A DNA stretch of 51,967 nt from Clostridium gasigenes (GTDB lineage Bacteria; Bacillota; Clostridia; Clostridiales; Clostridiaceae). The notes below the pieces were generated by a model. It worked only from the letters and a program-made list of their open reading frames with translations. It did not search any database and was not told the origin of the DNA. Shown in pieces: positions 10,808-19,343 of the stretch. Both the position numbers and the translations under genes were made by a program. The DNA lies in assembly GCF_900104115.1 (NCBI RefSeq), contig NZ_FNJM01000009.1:71109-123075 (forward strand), in the 5' to 3' direction. Within the stretch, counting starts at the first letter, position 1; the number at the start of each line of letters is the position of its first letter.

Positions 10808-10855
10808 TTAATTATTTATAGAATTTATTTTTGAGATATTTACCTAAAGTTAATA

Positions 10856-11224
10856 CTAATGTTTCACTTTAACATCCTTAGTTGCAATAATGTTTACACC
10901 TGTGTTAAGTACATTTTCAAGTACAATATCACCTATAGAAATAGGGGCTTTTACTACAACATTTTTTAATTCGGCTACACAGTCATAAATCATATTTTTT
11001 GGGATATCTTGCTGAGTTTTTACAGGAACTATTTCGTTTTTTCCACCGGTTACTAAAACAGATGAAGTAACAACTCTTGTTGGATTAGTACATTCTTTTT
11101 TGCCATAGGTTTCACCTATCTTACAGGTATTTCCTTTTACGCTTAGAACTTCTGTGCCCTCAAGCTCTACTGTAAGAGCACAACCTATCGGACATCCTAT
11201 GCAGGTCAATTCTCTTGTACTCAT
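10856..11224 (-). CDS. DUF1667 domain-containing protein, glycerol-3-phosphate dehydrogenase partner
   Basis: This small protein (122 residues) has an N-terminal cysteine cluster, CIGCPIGC, with further cysteines in NTCKIGE and KKECTNP. That pattern suggests an iron-sulfur or other metal site. DUF1667 proteins typically occur beside GlpA-like and FAD oxidoreductase genes in clostridia. Here the gene starts six bases after the FAD oxidoreductase stop, with an AGGAG site. It probably forms an electron-transfer subunit; the function is inferred from position and cysteines. Confidence 0.85.
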   Translation of the reverse strand: MSTRELTCIGCPIGCALTVELEGTEVLSVKGNTCKIGETYGKKECTNPTRVVTSSVLVTGGKNEIVPVKTQQDIPKNMIYDCVAELKNVVVKAPISIGDIVLENVLNTGVNIIATKDVKVKH

Positions 11225-11230
11225 AATTCA

Positions 11231-12490
11231 TTACTCCTTTTCTACTTTAATAGTAATTTTCTTGCATTCACTATATTTGTCAAAAACTGCTTTAGTTAAT
11301 TTAACACTTTCCATTTCACCTGGTGTAAGAATCTTCTTCTTTAAATGCATCTCTCGAGCTTCATCAAAGTAAACAGAAATATAAGCACCTTTGAATACTT
11401 CTCCAACTCTAAATCTAACATCTAGTACAGTGTCAACATTTTCAGGATTGATAGTATTTGGTACTGTATACCTAACTCCATCTGTTGCGAAAACATCAAT
11501 AATATTTCCAACTTTATGAATTCCATTTATATAATTTGCAGCATTTCTACCAGCAGTATAGCTCTCTGTAGTTACATTATCTACTAAATCGTGAACGTGA
11601 AGCACATTGCCACAGGTAAATATTCCAGGAATACTTGTCTGCATACTTTCATCTACTATAGGACCACCAGTAACTCTAGAAAGTTTAACATTTGCATTTC
11701 TAGAAAGTTCATTTTCAGGTAGAAGTCCAACCGATAATAGTAATGTATCGCAAACAATATATTCCTCAGTACCCTTAATTGGCTTTCTGTTATCATCAAC
11801 TTGGGCTATAGTAATGCCTTCAAGTCTATCTTTTCCATGTATATTTGTAACAGTATGACTTAATTTTAAAGGAATATTAAAATCGTCTAAGCATTGTACA
11901 ATATTTCTTTTAAGGCCACCGGAGTAAGACATTAATTCAACACATGCCTTTACTTTTGCACCCTCTAGAGTCATTCTTCTTGCCATTATAAGACCTATAT
12001 CTCCAGAACCAAGTATTACTACCTCTTTTCCAGGCATTAAACCTTCAACATTAACATATTTTTGAGCAGTTCCAGCTGTATAAATACCAGCACATCTTGA
12101 ACCTGGTATATTTAGAGCGCCTCTTGGTCTTTCACGACATCCCATTGCAAGTATAATTGCTTTAGCTTGAAGTTCAAGGATACCATCTTCTGTATTTACA
12201 GCGGTAACTTGCTTATTATCATTTACATCTAATACCATAGTATTTAACTTAAATTCAATACCATAACTTATAACCTTATCAATAAATCTTTGTGAATACT
12301 CAGGACCAGTTAACTCTTCTTTAAAGGTGTGAAGACCAAAACCATTATGAATACATTGGTTTAAGATACCACCTAATTCATCGTCTCTCTCTATAATTAA
12401 AATGCTGTTTATACCTTGATCTTTTGCAGAAACTGCAGCAGCAAGCCCAGCAGGACCTCCACCAATTATGATTAAATCATATTCTTGCAT
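11231..12490 (-). CDS. FAD/NAD(P)-dependent oxidoreductase of the glycerol-3-phosphate dehydrogenase block
   Basis: This 419-residue flavoprotein has the N-terminal FAD dinucleotide motif IIGGGPAGLAAA, a second Rossmann motif VILGSGDIGLIMARR for NAD(P), and a distal FAD-binding GIFTCGNVLHVHD. The layout resembles the disulfide-reductase or sarcosine-oxidase-alpha-like partner that accompanies clostridial GlpA. It lies 15 bases downstream of the GlpA-like gene and six upstream of the DUF1667 gene. It likely passes electrons from the dehydrogenase to NAD+ or another carrier; the acceptor is not shown by sequence. Confidence 0.88.
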   Translation of the reverse strand: MQEYDLIIIGGGPAGLAAAVSAKDQGINSILIIERDDELGGILNQCIHNGFGLHTFKEELTGPEYSQRFIDKVISYGIEFKLNTMVLDVNDNKQVTAVNTEDGILELQAKAIILAMGCRERPRGALNIPGSRCAGIYTAGTAQKYVNVEGLMPGKEVVILGSGDIGLIMARRMTLEGAKVKACVELMSYSGGLKRNIVQCLDDFNIPLKLSHTVTNIHGKDRLEGITIAQVDDNRKPIKGTEEYIVCDTLLLSVGLLPENELSRNANVKLSRVTGGPIVDESMQTSIPGIFTCGNVLHVHDLVDNVTTESYTAGRNAANYINGIHKVGNIIDVFATDGVRYTVPNTINPENVDTVLDVRFRVGEVFKGAYISVYFDEAREMHLKKKILTPGEMESVKLTKAVFDKYSECKKITIKVEKE

Positions 12491-12505
12491 ATATACCCCT
12501 CCAAT

Positions 12506-13945
12506 TTATAAAGATTCTTTATTTTTTCCAACTAACAAAGTAGAATTACCACCAAATTTTGTGATTTCAGAGCGAGATATATTAAGTTCTTTTGAAAGAA
12601 TATCAACAATTTTTGTTGCACAGAACCCAGCTTGACATCTTCCAGTTCCAGCTCTTGTTCTTATTTTAATTCCATCAAGTGTTTTTGCTCCAAGAGGGCT
12701 TCTTATAGCCTCTATTATTTCACCTTCTGTTACAGATTCACACCTGCAAACAATTTTTCCGTATTCAGGTATTTCCTTAATTATTGCTTTTCTTTCCTCA
12801 TTTGACATTTCGCTGAACTTTCTTATACCTTTTCTTATAGGATTAAAACTCATATTTTTTTCAGGAACTAATTTTTCTACTATCATATCAGATACCATTA
12901 CAGCAATACTTGGGGCGCTAGTTAGCCCAGGAGATGCAATTGATGCAACATTAATAAAGTTTTTAGCATCAGAAACTTCTTCAATTATGAAATCATCTAA
13001 TTCACTAGTTGCCCTATTACCTGCAAAAGAGGTTATAGACATATTCATAGGAAGGGGAGTTTGAATGCTAAGTTGAGCCTTCAAAACAATCTCAACAATA
13101 CCTTCTTGTGTAGTATAAAGATTATTTTTATCAGTTATATCTACAGCAGTAGGTCCGATTAGAAGATTACCATGAACAGTAGGAGTAACTAAAATTCCTT
13201 TTCCAAGTTTAGTTGGAAGTTGGAAAATAGTATTTGTTACTAAATTTCCTACAGCTTTATCAAATAAAACATATTCGCCTTTCCTTGGAATTATTTTAAG
13301 CTTTTCATTACTCACCATATTATTAATGTCATCTGAAAATAAACCAGCTGCATTTATTACTATTTTTGTTTCAATATCACCTTTATTAGTTTTTACAATA
13401 TAATTATTTGAATTTTTTTCTATATTAGTAACCTCAGTTTCAAATTTAAACTCAACACCATTAATGTATGCGTTTTCAGCAAAACCAACAGTCATTTCAT
13501 ATGGACAAACTATTCCTCCAGTAGGAGCATATAGTGCACCAACACAGTTATCAGTTACATTAGGTTCCATTTTTCTAACTTGATCTCCATCAAGAATAAC
13601 TAAATCAGGAACACCATTTTTTTTACCTTGAGCTAGTAAAGAATCAAGATCAACCATGTGTTCAGCATCAAAGCATAGAACTAATGAGCCATTCCTTTTA
13701 AAGGGAAAATCTAATTCCTTTGCAAGTTGTGTGTACATTGCATTGCCTTTTGCGTTTAATTTTCCTTTTAAGCTATTAGGCTTAGCATCAAAGCCTGCAT
13801 GCACAATTGCGCTATTTGCTTTTGTTGTACCAGAAGCAACATCAATAGATTTTTCAAGTACACATGTTTTTAAATTATATTTAGACAATTCTCTTGATAT
13901 TGCGCAGCCAATAATACCAGCGCCAACAATAGTTACGTCAAACAT
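12506..13945 (-). CDS. GlpA-like anaerobic glycerol-3-phosphate dehydrogenase with BFD-type [2Fe-2S] domain
   Basis: This 479-residue FAD protein oxidises glycerol-3-phosphate to dihydroxyacetone phosphate, by homology. It has the FAD motif VTIVGAGIIGCAISREL at the N terminus, a DAO-type substrate domain with GPTAVD, and a C-terminal BFD-like iron-sulfur domain (cysteines in VCRCES and GRCQAGFC). I chose ATG at 13945 because AGGAGG precedes it; a TTG at 13966 would place that site inside the gene. It is first in the operon, behind a promoter and attenuator. Family members may also act on 2-hydroxyacids, but the glp context favours glycerol-3-phosphate. Confidence 0.88.
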   Translation of the reverse strand: MFDVTIVGAGIIGCAISRELSKYNLKTCVLEKSIDVASGTTKANSAIVHAGFDAKPNSLKGKLNAKGNAMYTQLAKELDFPFKRNGSLVLCFDAEHMVDLDSLLAQGKKNGVPDLVILDGDQVRKMEPNVTDNCVGALYAPTGGIVCPYEMTVGFAENAYINGVEFKFETEVTNIEKNSNNYIVKTNKGDIETKIVINAAGLFSDDINNMVSNEKLKIIPRKGEYVLFDKAVGNLVTNTIFQLPTKLGKGILVTPTVHGNLLIGPTAVDITDKNNLYTTQEGIVEIVLKAQLSIQTPLPMNMSITSFAGNRATSELDDFIIEEVSDAKNFINVASIASPGLTSAPSIAVMVSDMIVEKLVPEKNMSFNPIRKGIRKFSEMSNEERKAIIKEIPEYGKIVCRCESVTEGEIIEAIRSPLGAKTLDGIKIRTRAGTGRCQAGFCATKIVDILSKELNISRSEITKFGGNSTLLVGKNKESL

Positions 13946-13968
13946 TATTTTACCTCCTAAATGCAAAT

Positions 13969-14024
13969 AAAAAGAGACCCTTGACTAATAGGTATAAAAT
14001 ACCCATAAATCAAGGCTCTCTTTT
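13969..14024 (-). promoter_or_regulatory. Attenuator hairpin in leader of the glycerol-3-phosphate dehydrogenase operon
   Basis: AAAAGAGACCCTTGA and TCAAGGCTCTCTTTT form a near-perfect stem enclosing a smaller GGTA/TACC hairpin. On the minus strand the stem ends in CTCTTTTTATTT, an intrinsic terminator placed within 25 bases of the start codon and right before the ribosome binding site. A terminator inside the leader, with glpP next door, matches the GlpP antitermination arrangement known from Bacillus subtilis glpD. Confidence 0.75.
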
Positions 14025-14050
14025 CTCCGCCCATACATTATTGTATTTTT

Positions 14051-14079
14051 ATATTAACAGAATAATTGAAAAAATACAA
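14051..14079 (-). promoter_or_regulatory. Predicted sigma-A promoter of the glp dehydrogenase operon
   Basis: On the minus strand TTGTAT (14074-14079) and TAATAT (14051-14056) are 17 bases apart. Transcription would start near 14044 and yield a leader of about 100 bases containing the attenuator. Confidence 0.5.
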
Positions 14080-14233
14080 GCCTAATTTAAAAAAATTGCT
14101 TTTTATTAAATATAATTTTAAAATTAAGAAGTAAATTTTTTATTAATTTTCAATAAAAATATAATAATACCAATTTACTTGAAAGAAAAATAAGATTGTG
14201 ATAAACTGGATTTAATTAGGATATACTAAGTAT

Positions 14234-14285
14234 AATAGCGACATAATTCAAGGAAGTAGCCCCTTAATTTATGTCGCTATTTTTC
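14234..14285 (+). terminator. Attenuator or terminator hairpin upstream of glpP
   Basis: AATAGCGACATAA pairs with TTATGTCGCTATT and is followed by a T run. No gene lies immediately upstream on this strand, so it is most simply a leader attenuator for glpP, perhaps autoregulatory. Confidence 0.6.
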
Positions 14286-14297
14286 AGTATATTATAG

Positions 14298-14356
14298 AAG
14301 ACATTTTTAAATAAATAACAAGTAAGTGCTCTTGTAATTTATTTGGATATGCCTAA
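14298..14356. repeat. Dispersed hairpin element, copy 3 (minimal form)
   Basis: AAATAAATAACAAG and CTTGTAATTTATTT form a nearly perfect stem around eight bases, followed by GGATATGCCTAA. It is the shortest copy and shows the terminal stem most clearly. Confidence 0.6.
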
Positions 14357-14385
14357 ACTAAAATAAAATTTTGGAGGAAACATCA

Positions 14386-14952
14386 TTGGAGAAATTAGAA
14401 GAATGGCTAATAGAGAATCCAGTTATTGCAGCCATAAGAAATGATGAAGATTTGAAAAATGTAATTACTAGTAAGGTTCTTATTGTTTTTGTATTATATG
14501 GAAGCATAATGACTATAAAGAAGATATGTGAGAAGCTTAAAGAGGCTGGGAAAGTAGTATTCGTACATGTAGATTTAATAGAAGGGTTAAAGGGCGATCA
14601 TACAGGGATGCTTTTTATAAAAGAATGTGGACAACCTTATGGAATTATATCTACAAGAGCAACAAATATAAAAAATGGGAAAAAATTAGGATTCTGCGCA
14701 ATACAAAGAATATTTGCAGTAGATTCTTTATCATTAGAAACCGGAATAAGAAATATACAATCAGTACTTCCTGATGCAGTAGAGGTTATGCCTGGAGTTG
14801 CAAGTAAAATTATTAAAAAGATGGGAAATGAAGTGAAGGTGCCAATTATAGCAGGGGGATTAATTGAGACTAAGAAAGATATAATGGAATCAATTAGTGC
14901 AGGGGCAATGGCTATTTCAACAACAAAACAAGAATTATGGAATTTATCTTAG
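14386..14952 (+). CDS. glpP: Glycerol-3-phosphate-responsive antiterminator GlpP
   Basis: This 188-residue TIM-barrel-like RNA-binding regulator shows family motifs VIAAIRNDEDL, HVDLIEGLKGD, GIISTRATNIKNGK and VEVMPGVASKII, plus IIAGGLIETKKD near the C terminus. With bound glycerol-3-phosphate, GlpP allows transcription through leader terminators of glp operons. I set the start at TTG 14386, eight bases after GGAGG; the TTG at 14371 overlaps that site. It is transcribed away from the glp operon and ends in a strong terminator. Its likely targets are the hairpins at 13969-14024 and 10625-10650. Confidence 0.93.
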   Translation: MEKLEEWLIENPVIAAIRNDEDLKNVITSKVLIVFVLYGSIMTIKKICEKLKEAGKVVFVHVDLIEGLKGDHTGMLFIKECGQPYGIISTRATNIKNGKKLGFCAIQRIFAVDSLSLETGIRNIQSVLPDAVEVMPGVASKIIKKMGNEVKVPIIAGGLIETKKDIMESISAGAMAISTTKQELWNLS

Positions 14953-15011
14953 GAATAGTAAGGAATCTAAAAGTAAACATTTATACATATTTATTATTCC
15001 TAAAAATATAG

Positions 15012-15074
15012 AAAACCACCTTTCATAGAGTGAATTTGACTTAAGTGTCAAAATCACTATGAAAGGTGGTTTTT
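15012..15074. terminator. Long bidirectional terminator
   Basis: AAAACCACCTTTCATA pairs with TATGAAAGGTGGTTTT, with further pairing inside (TTGAC/GTCAA). It separates the convergent glpP and 5'-nucleotidase genes. Confidence 0.9.
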
Positions 15075-15094
15075 AATTATTAATTACATTTATT

Positions 15095-17179
15095 TTACAA
15101 TACCTTATGTTTTTTTCTTAATAAGAATGCACCTAATGCTAAACTAATTAAGCTTAAAGTAATAATTGCAGTAGCATCTAAAATGCTACCTGTTTTTGGT
15201 AATGCGTTTGCTTTATTTATATCACTTTTTAAAGTAGTTGAGCTTTCATTAGTGGATGTAGCAATAGTTGTATCAGTAGTATTAATAATATTAGTATCAC
15301 CAGGAGTGGTAGGTGTAACCGGAGTACTAGGAATGTTAGGAGTAATAGTATCAGCGTTATCTATTAAAGAATCTTTAGGGAGATCTTTTATATTTATAGA
15401 TGCTATATTAGTATATTTTCCATCTTCTGTTGATGGAACTTTAATAGTTCCATTGTTTACTAATTCAACAACCTTCTTATATTCTTTTGAAGTTCTATCA
15501 ATCCCTAAGATTGTCCAATTATTTTCTTTCTTAGATTCTATAAGACCTTTCTTAACATTCATAATATAATCTATAGACATATTTCGTATAGTTCCAGCTT
15601 CTTCACCAATAGCAACTTTTGAATCCCAAAGCTTATTAAAACTCAAACCATCAAAAATTCCGCCTTTAGCTAAAAGTTGTTCCATTCTATATGAGTTCAT
15701 ACCAAGTTTAATAACATCAGTATCTTTAATTTCTCTACCATCTTTGAATTTTACATCTTTTATTCTATTTCCTTCTTTTTGAGTTAAATCTATTTTGTAA
15801 TTTATTCCACCAAACATATCATTTGTACTATATTTTGATGCTCTTCTTTTAGGATTAAAGCTTACAGTTATATCACCAGGATTTAATGTGTTATAATAAC
15901 CGGCAGACCATTCCATATATTTTTTTAGGTCACTTCCTTTTACTTCGTACACTGTTATTTCACCACTAGTATATCTGTAATTAAAAGCAATATCTTTTTT
16001 CTTTATTGGTCCAACATCAAGTTTTGGAGCATCGTTATCAATACCTAAACCAATAACATCTGCATTACTGTAATATAGGGATACCTCATGGAAAAAATCA
16101 ACTAATGGAGTATCGTCCATATGTATAGTTGGTATTCCAGCAATTTCATTTTCGTCAACCATATTAATTCCTTTTAATTCACCAATAGGACTATTAACAT
16201 TTTCACGTAAGTTATTGTGGTATGGTTCTAATAATTTTTCAAGGTTTGTATCTGAAGGTAAATTATTAATATTTATAGCGTCTGTCTTTTTGCTATCTAA
16301 TTGATATTTACCATCTTTTTTAGTGAAATTTAAATCAATCTTTGATAAGGCTTGTCCATATTTACTAGGTTCAGTTATAAGAACTCCATTAATAGTTGTT
16401 TCTTTAACTAATGCATGCATATGACCTCCAATTATAGCAGTAAGTTCTGGACATTCTTTTGCTATATCTGAGATTCCTGTATTTGGAATGTTATTTTCAT
16501 TCTCAAGACCCATATGCATAACGCCAATTATAGCATCAACTTTTCCAGTTAAATCCGCAATAGCTTTCTTTGTTTCTTTTACTGTATCTCTAAATTCTAT
16601 TCCTTTAATATGATCAGGATTTTCAAATTGAGCTATCATAGGAGTAGTTATACCTATAATTCCTATTTTCACTCCATTTTTTTCAATTATAGTAGTTGCA
16701 TCCATAAATCTAGAGCCGTCAGTATTGTAAATATTTCCACCAAGAACTGCTCCATTAAATTGGCTAGTTACATTTTTAAGAACATCTAATCCAAAATTAA
16801 ATTCATGGTTTCCCATAACCCAAGCATCGTAATTAAGATAATTCATACCTAATACCATAGGTTGAACTGGACCTTTGTTAAAAGTTTCAACCATATTATC
16901 TTGAATAGCATCACCAGCATCAATTAAAATAGTGTTTGGATTTTCATTTCTTAATTTAGAAACCAAGGATGATATCTGAGTTAAACTACCAGTCATATTT
17001 TCTTTATCTGAGGCATATTCCCATGGAACAAATCGTCCGTGAAGATCTGAGCTACCTAATATAGTTACTTTTACATTATCAGTATTTTCAGCAGCAGGAG
17101 TAACTTTACCGTCTGACAGAGCGAATGAATTGATTGAAAAAATACAAGTTAACATTGCAGTTAGAATAAATTTTTTCAT
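15095..17179 (-). CDS. Cell-wall-anchored bifunctional metallophosphatase/5'-nucleotidase
   Basis: This 694-residue exported enzyme has a signal peptide (residues 1-20, ending near SFA-LS) and a calcineurin-like metallophosphatase domain with GSSDLHGRF, IDAGDAIQDN, MGNHEFNFG and IGGHMHAL metal ligands. It also has a 5'-nucleotidase C-terminal substrate domain (about 340-540), a Thr/Pro-rich wall-spanning stretch and a sortase signal LPKTG (660-664) followed by a hydrophobic segment and RKKHK. It probably dephosphorylates extracellular nucleotides for nucleoside uptake. The start has AAGGAGG. It is a single-gene unit. Confidence 0.92.
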   Translation of the reverse strand: MKKFILTAMLTCIFSINSFALSDGKVTPAAENTDNVKVTILGSSDLHGRFVPWEYASDKENMTGSLTQISSLVSKLRNENPNTILIDAGDAIQDNMVETFNKGPVQPMVLGMNYLNYDAWVMGNHEFNFGLDVLKNVTSQFNGAVLGGNIYNTDGSRFMDATTIIEKNGVKIGIIGITTPMIAQFENPDHIKGIEFRDTVKETKKAIADLTGKVDAIIGVMHMGLENENNIPNTGISDIAKECPELTAIIGGHMHALVKETTINGVLITEPSKYGQALSKIDLNFTKKDGKYQLDSKKTDAININNLPSDTNLEKLLEPYHNNLRENVNSPIGELKGINMVDENEIAGIPTIHMDDTPLVDFFHEVSLYYSNADVIGLGIDNDAPKLDVGPIKKKDIAFNYRYTSGEITVYEVKGSDLKKYMEWSAGYYNTLNPGDITVSFNPKRRASKYSTNDMFGGINYKIDLTQKEGNRIKDVKFKDGREIKDTDVIKLGMNSYRMEQLLAKGGIFDGLSFNKLWDSKVAIGEEAGTIRNMSIDYIMNVKKGLIESKKENNWTILGIDRTSKEYKKVVELVNNGTIKVPSTEDGKYTNIASINIKDLPKDSLIDNADTITPNIPSTPVTPTTPGDTNIINTTDTTIATSTNESSTTLKSDINKANALPKTGSILDATAIITLSLISLALGAFLLRKKHKVL

Positions 17180-17405
17180 TTTAAATCCTCCTTAGAAATT
17201 TTAATCAGTAGGTTATATGTATTAATTGACACATACTTGAAAATTATACCACTTAATGCAATCGGTTTCAATAAAAAGAATTAAAACAAGATGGAATAAC
17301 TGGTAAAAAATCAAACCTTTCTGAAATAGCAATATCCACAATGTTAGTGTAAAAAACTAACTTGAGATATTTATATTTATAAATAAATGCAAATATTATA
17401 TTTAA

Positions 17406-17434
17406 TTGAACTAATTATGAAAACATGGTAATAT
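17406..17434 (+). promoter_or_regulatory. Predicted sigma-A promoter
   Basis: TTGAAC and TAATAT are separated by exactly 17 bases, 34 bases upstream of the zinc-ribbon gene start codon. Confidence 0.55.
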
Positions 17435-17468
17435 ATTGAATGGAATTCAAAATTAAGGGGGATTTTTA

Positions 17469-18134
17469 ATGAGTAAAATGATAAAATGTAAGGCTTGTGA
17501 TAAAGAAATTGCAAAAGGCGTTAAGAAATGTGTTCATTGTGGTAAGAATCAAAGAAGCTTTTTAGGAAGGCATAAGGTGCTTACAGGAATATTAGTAGTA
17601 ATAGTATTTGTAATTATAGTAGCTACTACAAGTGGTGGGAAAAAATCAGAAAGTACAACTGCTTCAAATAGTAGTGTTGGAAGCGTAAAAGAAGACTCCA
17701 AAGTAAACTTTGAAAATTTCAATAAAATTAACATGGGTTCTAAATATGAAGATGTAAAAACATTGCTTGGAGAAGGAAAAGAGCTCAGTTCAGCAGAGGT
17801 TAGTGGAATAAAAACTGCTATATATCAATGGAATGGAACTGGTATAAGCAATATGAATGTTACAATTCAGAATGATATTGTAACAGGAAAAGCTCAAATG
17901 GGACTTAAAGATATGGATGCTAAGATAACATCAGCTAAGTATGATGAAGTTAAAGAAGGCATGACTTATGATGAAGTTAAAGCTATTATTGGAGAAGGAC
18001 AAATTTTATCTCGAAGTAAAATTATGGATATTGAATCAGTAATGTATAGTTGGATAAATAAAGATGGATCTAATGCAAGTTTTACATTCACAGGTGAAAA
18101 ACTTCAAATGAAAGCTCAATTTAATCTAAAATAA
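17469..18134 (+). CDS. Zinc-ribbon membrane protein with tandem DUF3862-like domains
   Basis: This 221-residue protein has an N-terminal zinc ribbon (Cys7, Cys10, Cys21, Cys24), one transmembrane helix (about 37-55), a Ser-rich linker and two similar extracytoplasmic units. The units (about 85-150 and 153-221) each contain an MxYxxVKxxxGEG-type turn (GSKYEDVKTLLGEG and GMTYDEVKAIIGEG). That fold resembles DUF3862, SmpA and beta-lactamase-inhibitor-like modules. The function is unknown; such proteins may sense or chaperone at the membrane. It has its own promoter and terminator. Confidence 0.7.
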   Translation: MSKMIKCKACDKEIAKGVKKCVHCGKNQRSFLGRHKVLTGILVVIVFVIIVATTSGGKKSESTTASNSSVGSVKEDSKVNFENFNKINMGSKYEDVKTLLGEGKELSSAEVSGIKTAIYQWNGTGISNMNVTIQNDIVTGKAQMGLKDMDAKITSAKYDEVKEGMTYDEVKAIIGEGQILSRSKIMDIESVMYSWINKDGSNASFTFTGEKLQMKAQFNLK

Positions 18135-18169
18135 TAAATAAAATAACACGTCAGTAGATGATATGTATT

Positions 18170-18199
18170 AAACTACTCAATTAATTTGGGTAGTTTTTA
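18170..18199 (+). terminator. Terminator after zinc-ribbon gene
   Basis: AAACTACTCAA pairs with TTGGGTAGTTT (one G-T pair) and is followed by a T run. Confidence 0.8.
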
Positions 18200-18259
18200 T
18201 TTGCAGCGCCATTATATGATATAATTATAATAAAATTTGAATTACGGAGGATGAGGATT

Positions 18260-19063
18260 ATGTACAAATTAATTGCACTTGACATGGATGGAACTTTATT
18301 AAGAGAAGATAAAACAGTTTCGCAAAGAACTAAAGATGCCCTTAAGGCAGCTAGAGATAAAGGTGTTACCGTTGTTTTAGCAACAGGAAGACCAATAGAA
18401 GGGGTACATAGATATTTAGAAGAACTTGATATGCTTGGAGAAAATGATTATGTATTAAGTTATAATGGATCATTAGTTCAAAAAACTAAAAATAAAGAAA
18501 TAATATCAAAGAGGACTTTAAAGGGATCAGATGCAATATATTTGTATAATTTAAGTAAAGAACTTAAAGTGAATATTCATTCTTTTTCTGAAAATGAAGG
18601 ATTAATAACTCCTAAAAGTAATAAATATACTTTAGTAGAAGCAGATATAAATGGAATAAACTTTAAAGAATTTAATTTTGATAATATTGATGCAGAAGAT
18701 AATATGATAAAAATTATGATGATAGATGAGCCAGAAATTCTGCAAAGGGCTGTAAATAACTTACCTAAAGAACTTTACGATAAATATACTGTAGTTAGAA
18801 GTGCACCGTTCTTCTTAGAATTCTTAAATAAAGAAGCTAATAAGGGGACAGGGGTTGAACTTTTAGCTCAACATTTAGGAGTTAAAAGAGAAGAAATAAT
18901 AACTATGGGTGATGCAGGCAATGATCTTCATATGATTGAATATGCAGGACTTGGAGTTGCAATGGGAAATGCCTTTGAAGAAGTTAAAAAGGTTGCAAAT
19001 TATATAACTGATACTAATGAAAATGATGGAGTAGCTAAAGTTATAGAAAAATTTGTACTTTAA
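18260..19063 (+). CDS. Cof-type HAD-IIB family sugar-phosphate phosphatase
   Basis: This 267-residue haloacid dehalogenase hydrolase has motif I LDMDGTLL (nucleophile Asp8, acid/base Asp10), ATGRP for motif II, a C2 cap, and motif III/IV from TGVELLAQHLGV to TMGDAGNDLHMI. The family dephosphorylates sugar phosphates, FMN or PLP with little specificity. I chose ATG at 18260 because CGGAGG lies nine bases upstream; ATG 18251 directly abuts that site. A terminator follows. Confidence 0.92.
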   Translation: MYKLIALDMDGTLLREDKTVSQRTKDALKAARDKGVTVVLATGRPIEGVHRYLEELDMLGENDYVLSYNGSLVQKTKNKEIISKRTLKGSDAIYLYNLSKELKVNIHSFSENEGLITPKSNKYTLVEADINGINFKEFNFDNIDAEDNMIKIMMIDEPEILQRAVNNLPKELYDKYTVVRSAPFFLEFLNKEANKGTGVELLAQHLGVKREEIITMGDAGNDLHMIEYAGLGVAMGNAFEEVKKVANYITDTNENDGVAKVIEKFVL

Positions 19064-19087
19064 AAGAAATATAAATTATAACTATAG

Positions 19088-19130
19088 AATGCTATGAAGT
19101 AGAGAAAAATCTTTACTTCATAGCATTTTT
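19088..19130 (+). terminator. Terminator after HAD phosphatase
   Basis: AATGCTATGAAGTA pairs with TACTTCATAGCATT, followed by a T run. Confidence 0.9.
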
Positions 19131-19343
19131 AGTGTTGAGATTAATTAGGTAGGTGAACTTTTAAACTTCTAATAGAAGTAATAACAGTACCATCTTTAAT
19201 AAGTTTTTAATCAATATTAACATAGAGTGTATAGTATCTATGTTAATATGTAAAAATAAACAGAATAAAACTTTTGCAAAGCCTATTAGATTATAGTAAA
19301 ATAGGTATATATAATACACTTTAAATAAAAAGGAGAAAAATTT

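Larger units (their letters stand above)
13946..14385. other. Divergent glp control region
   Basis: This region between the dehydrogenase operon and glpP holds the minus-strand promoter and attenuator, a second hairpin on the plus strand (14234-14285) and a short copy of the dispersed hairpin element (14298-14356). No additional gene is seen. Confidence 0.6.
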
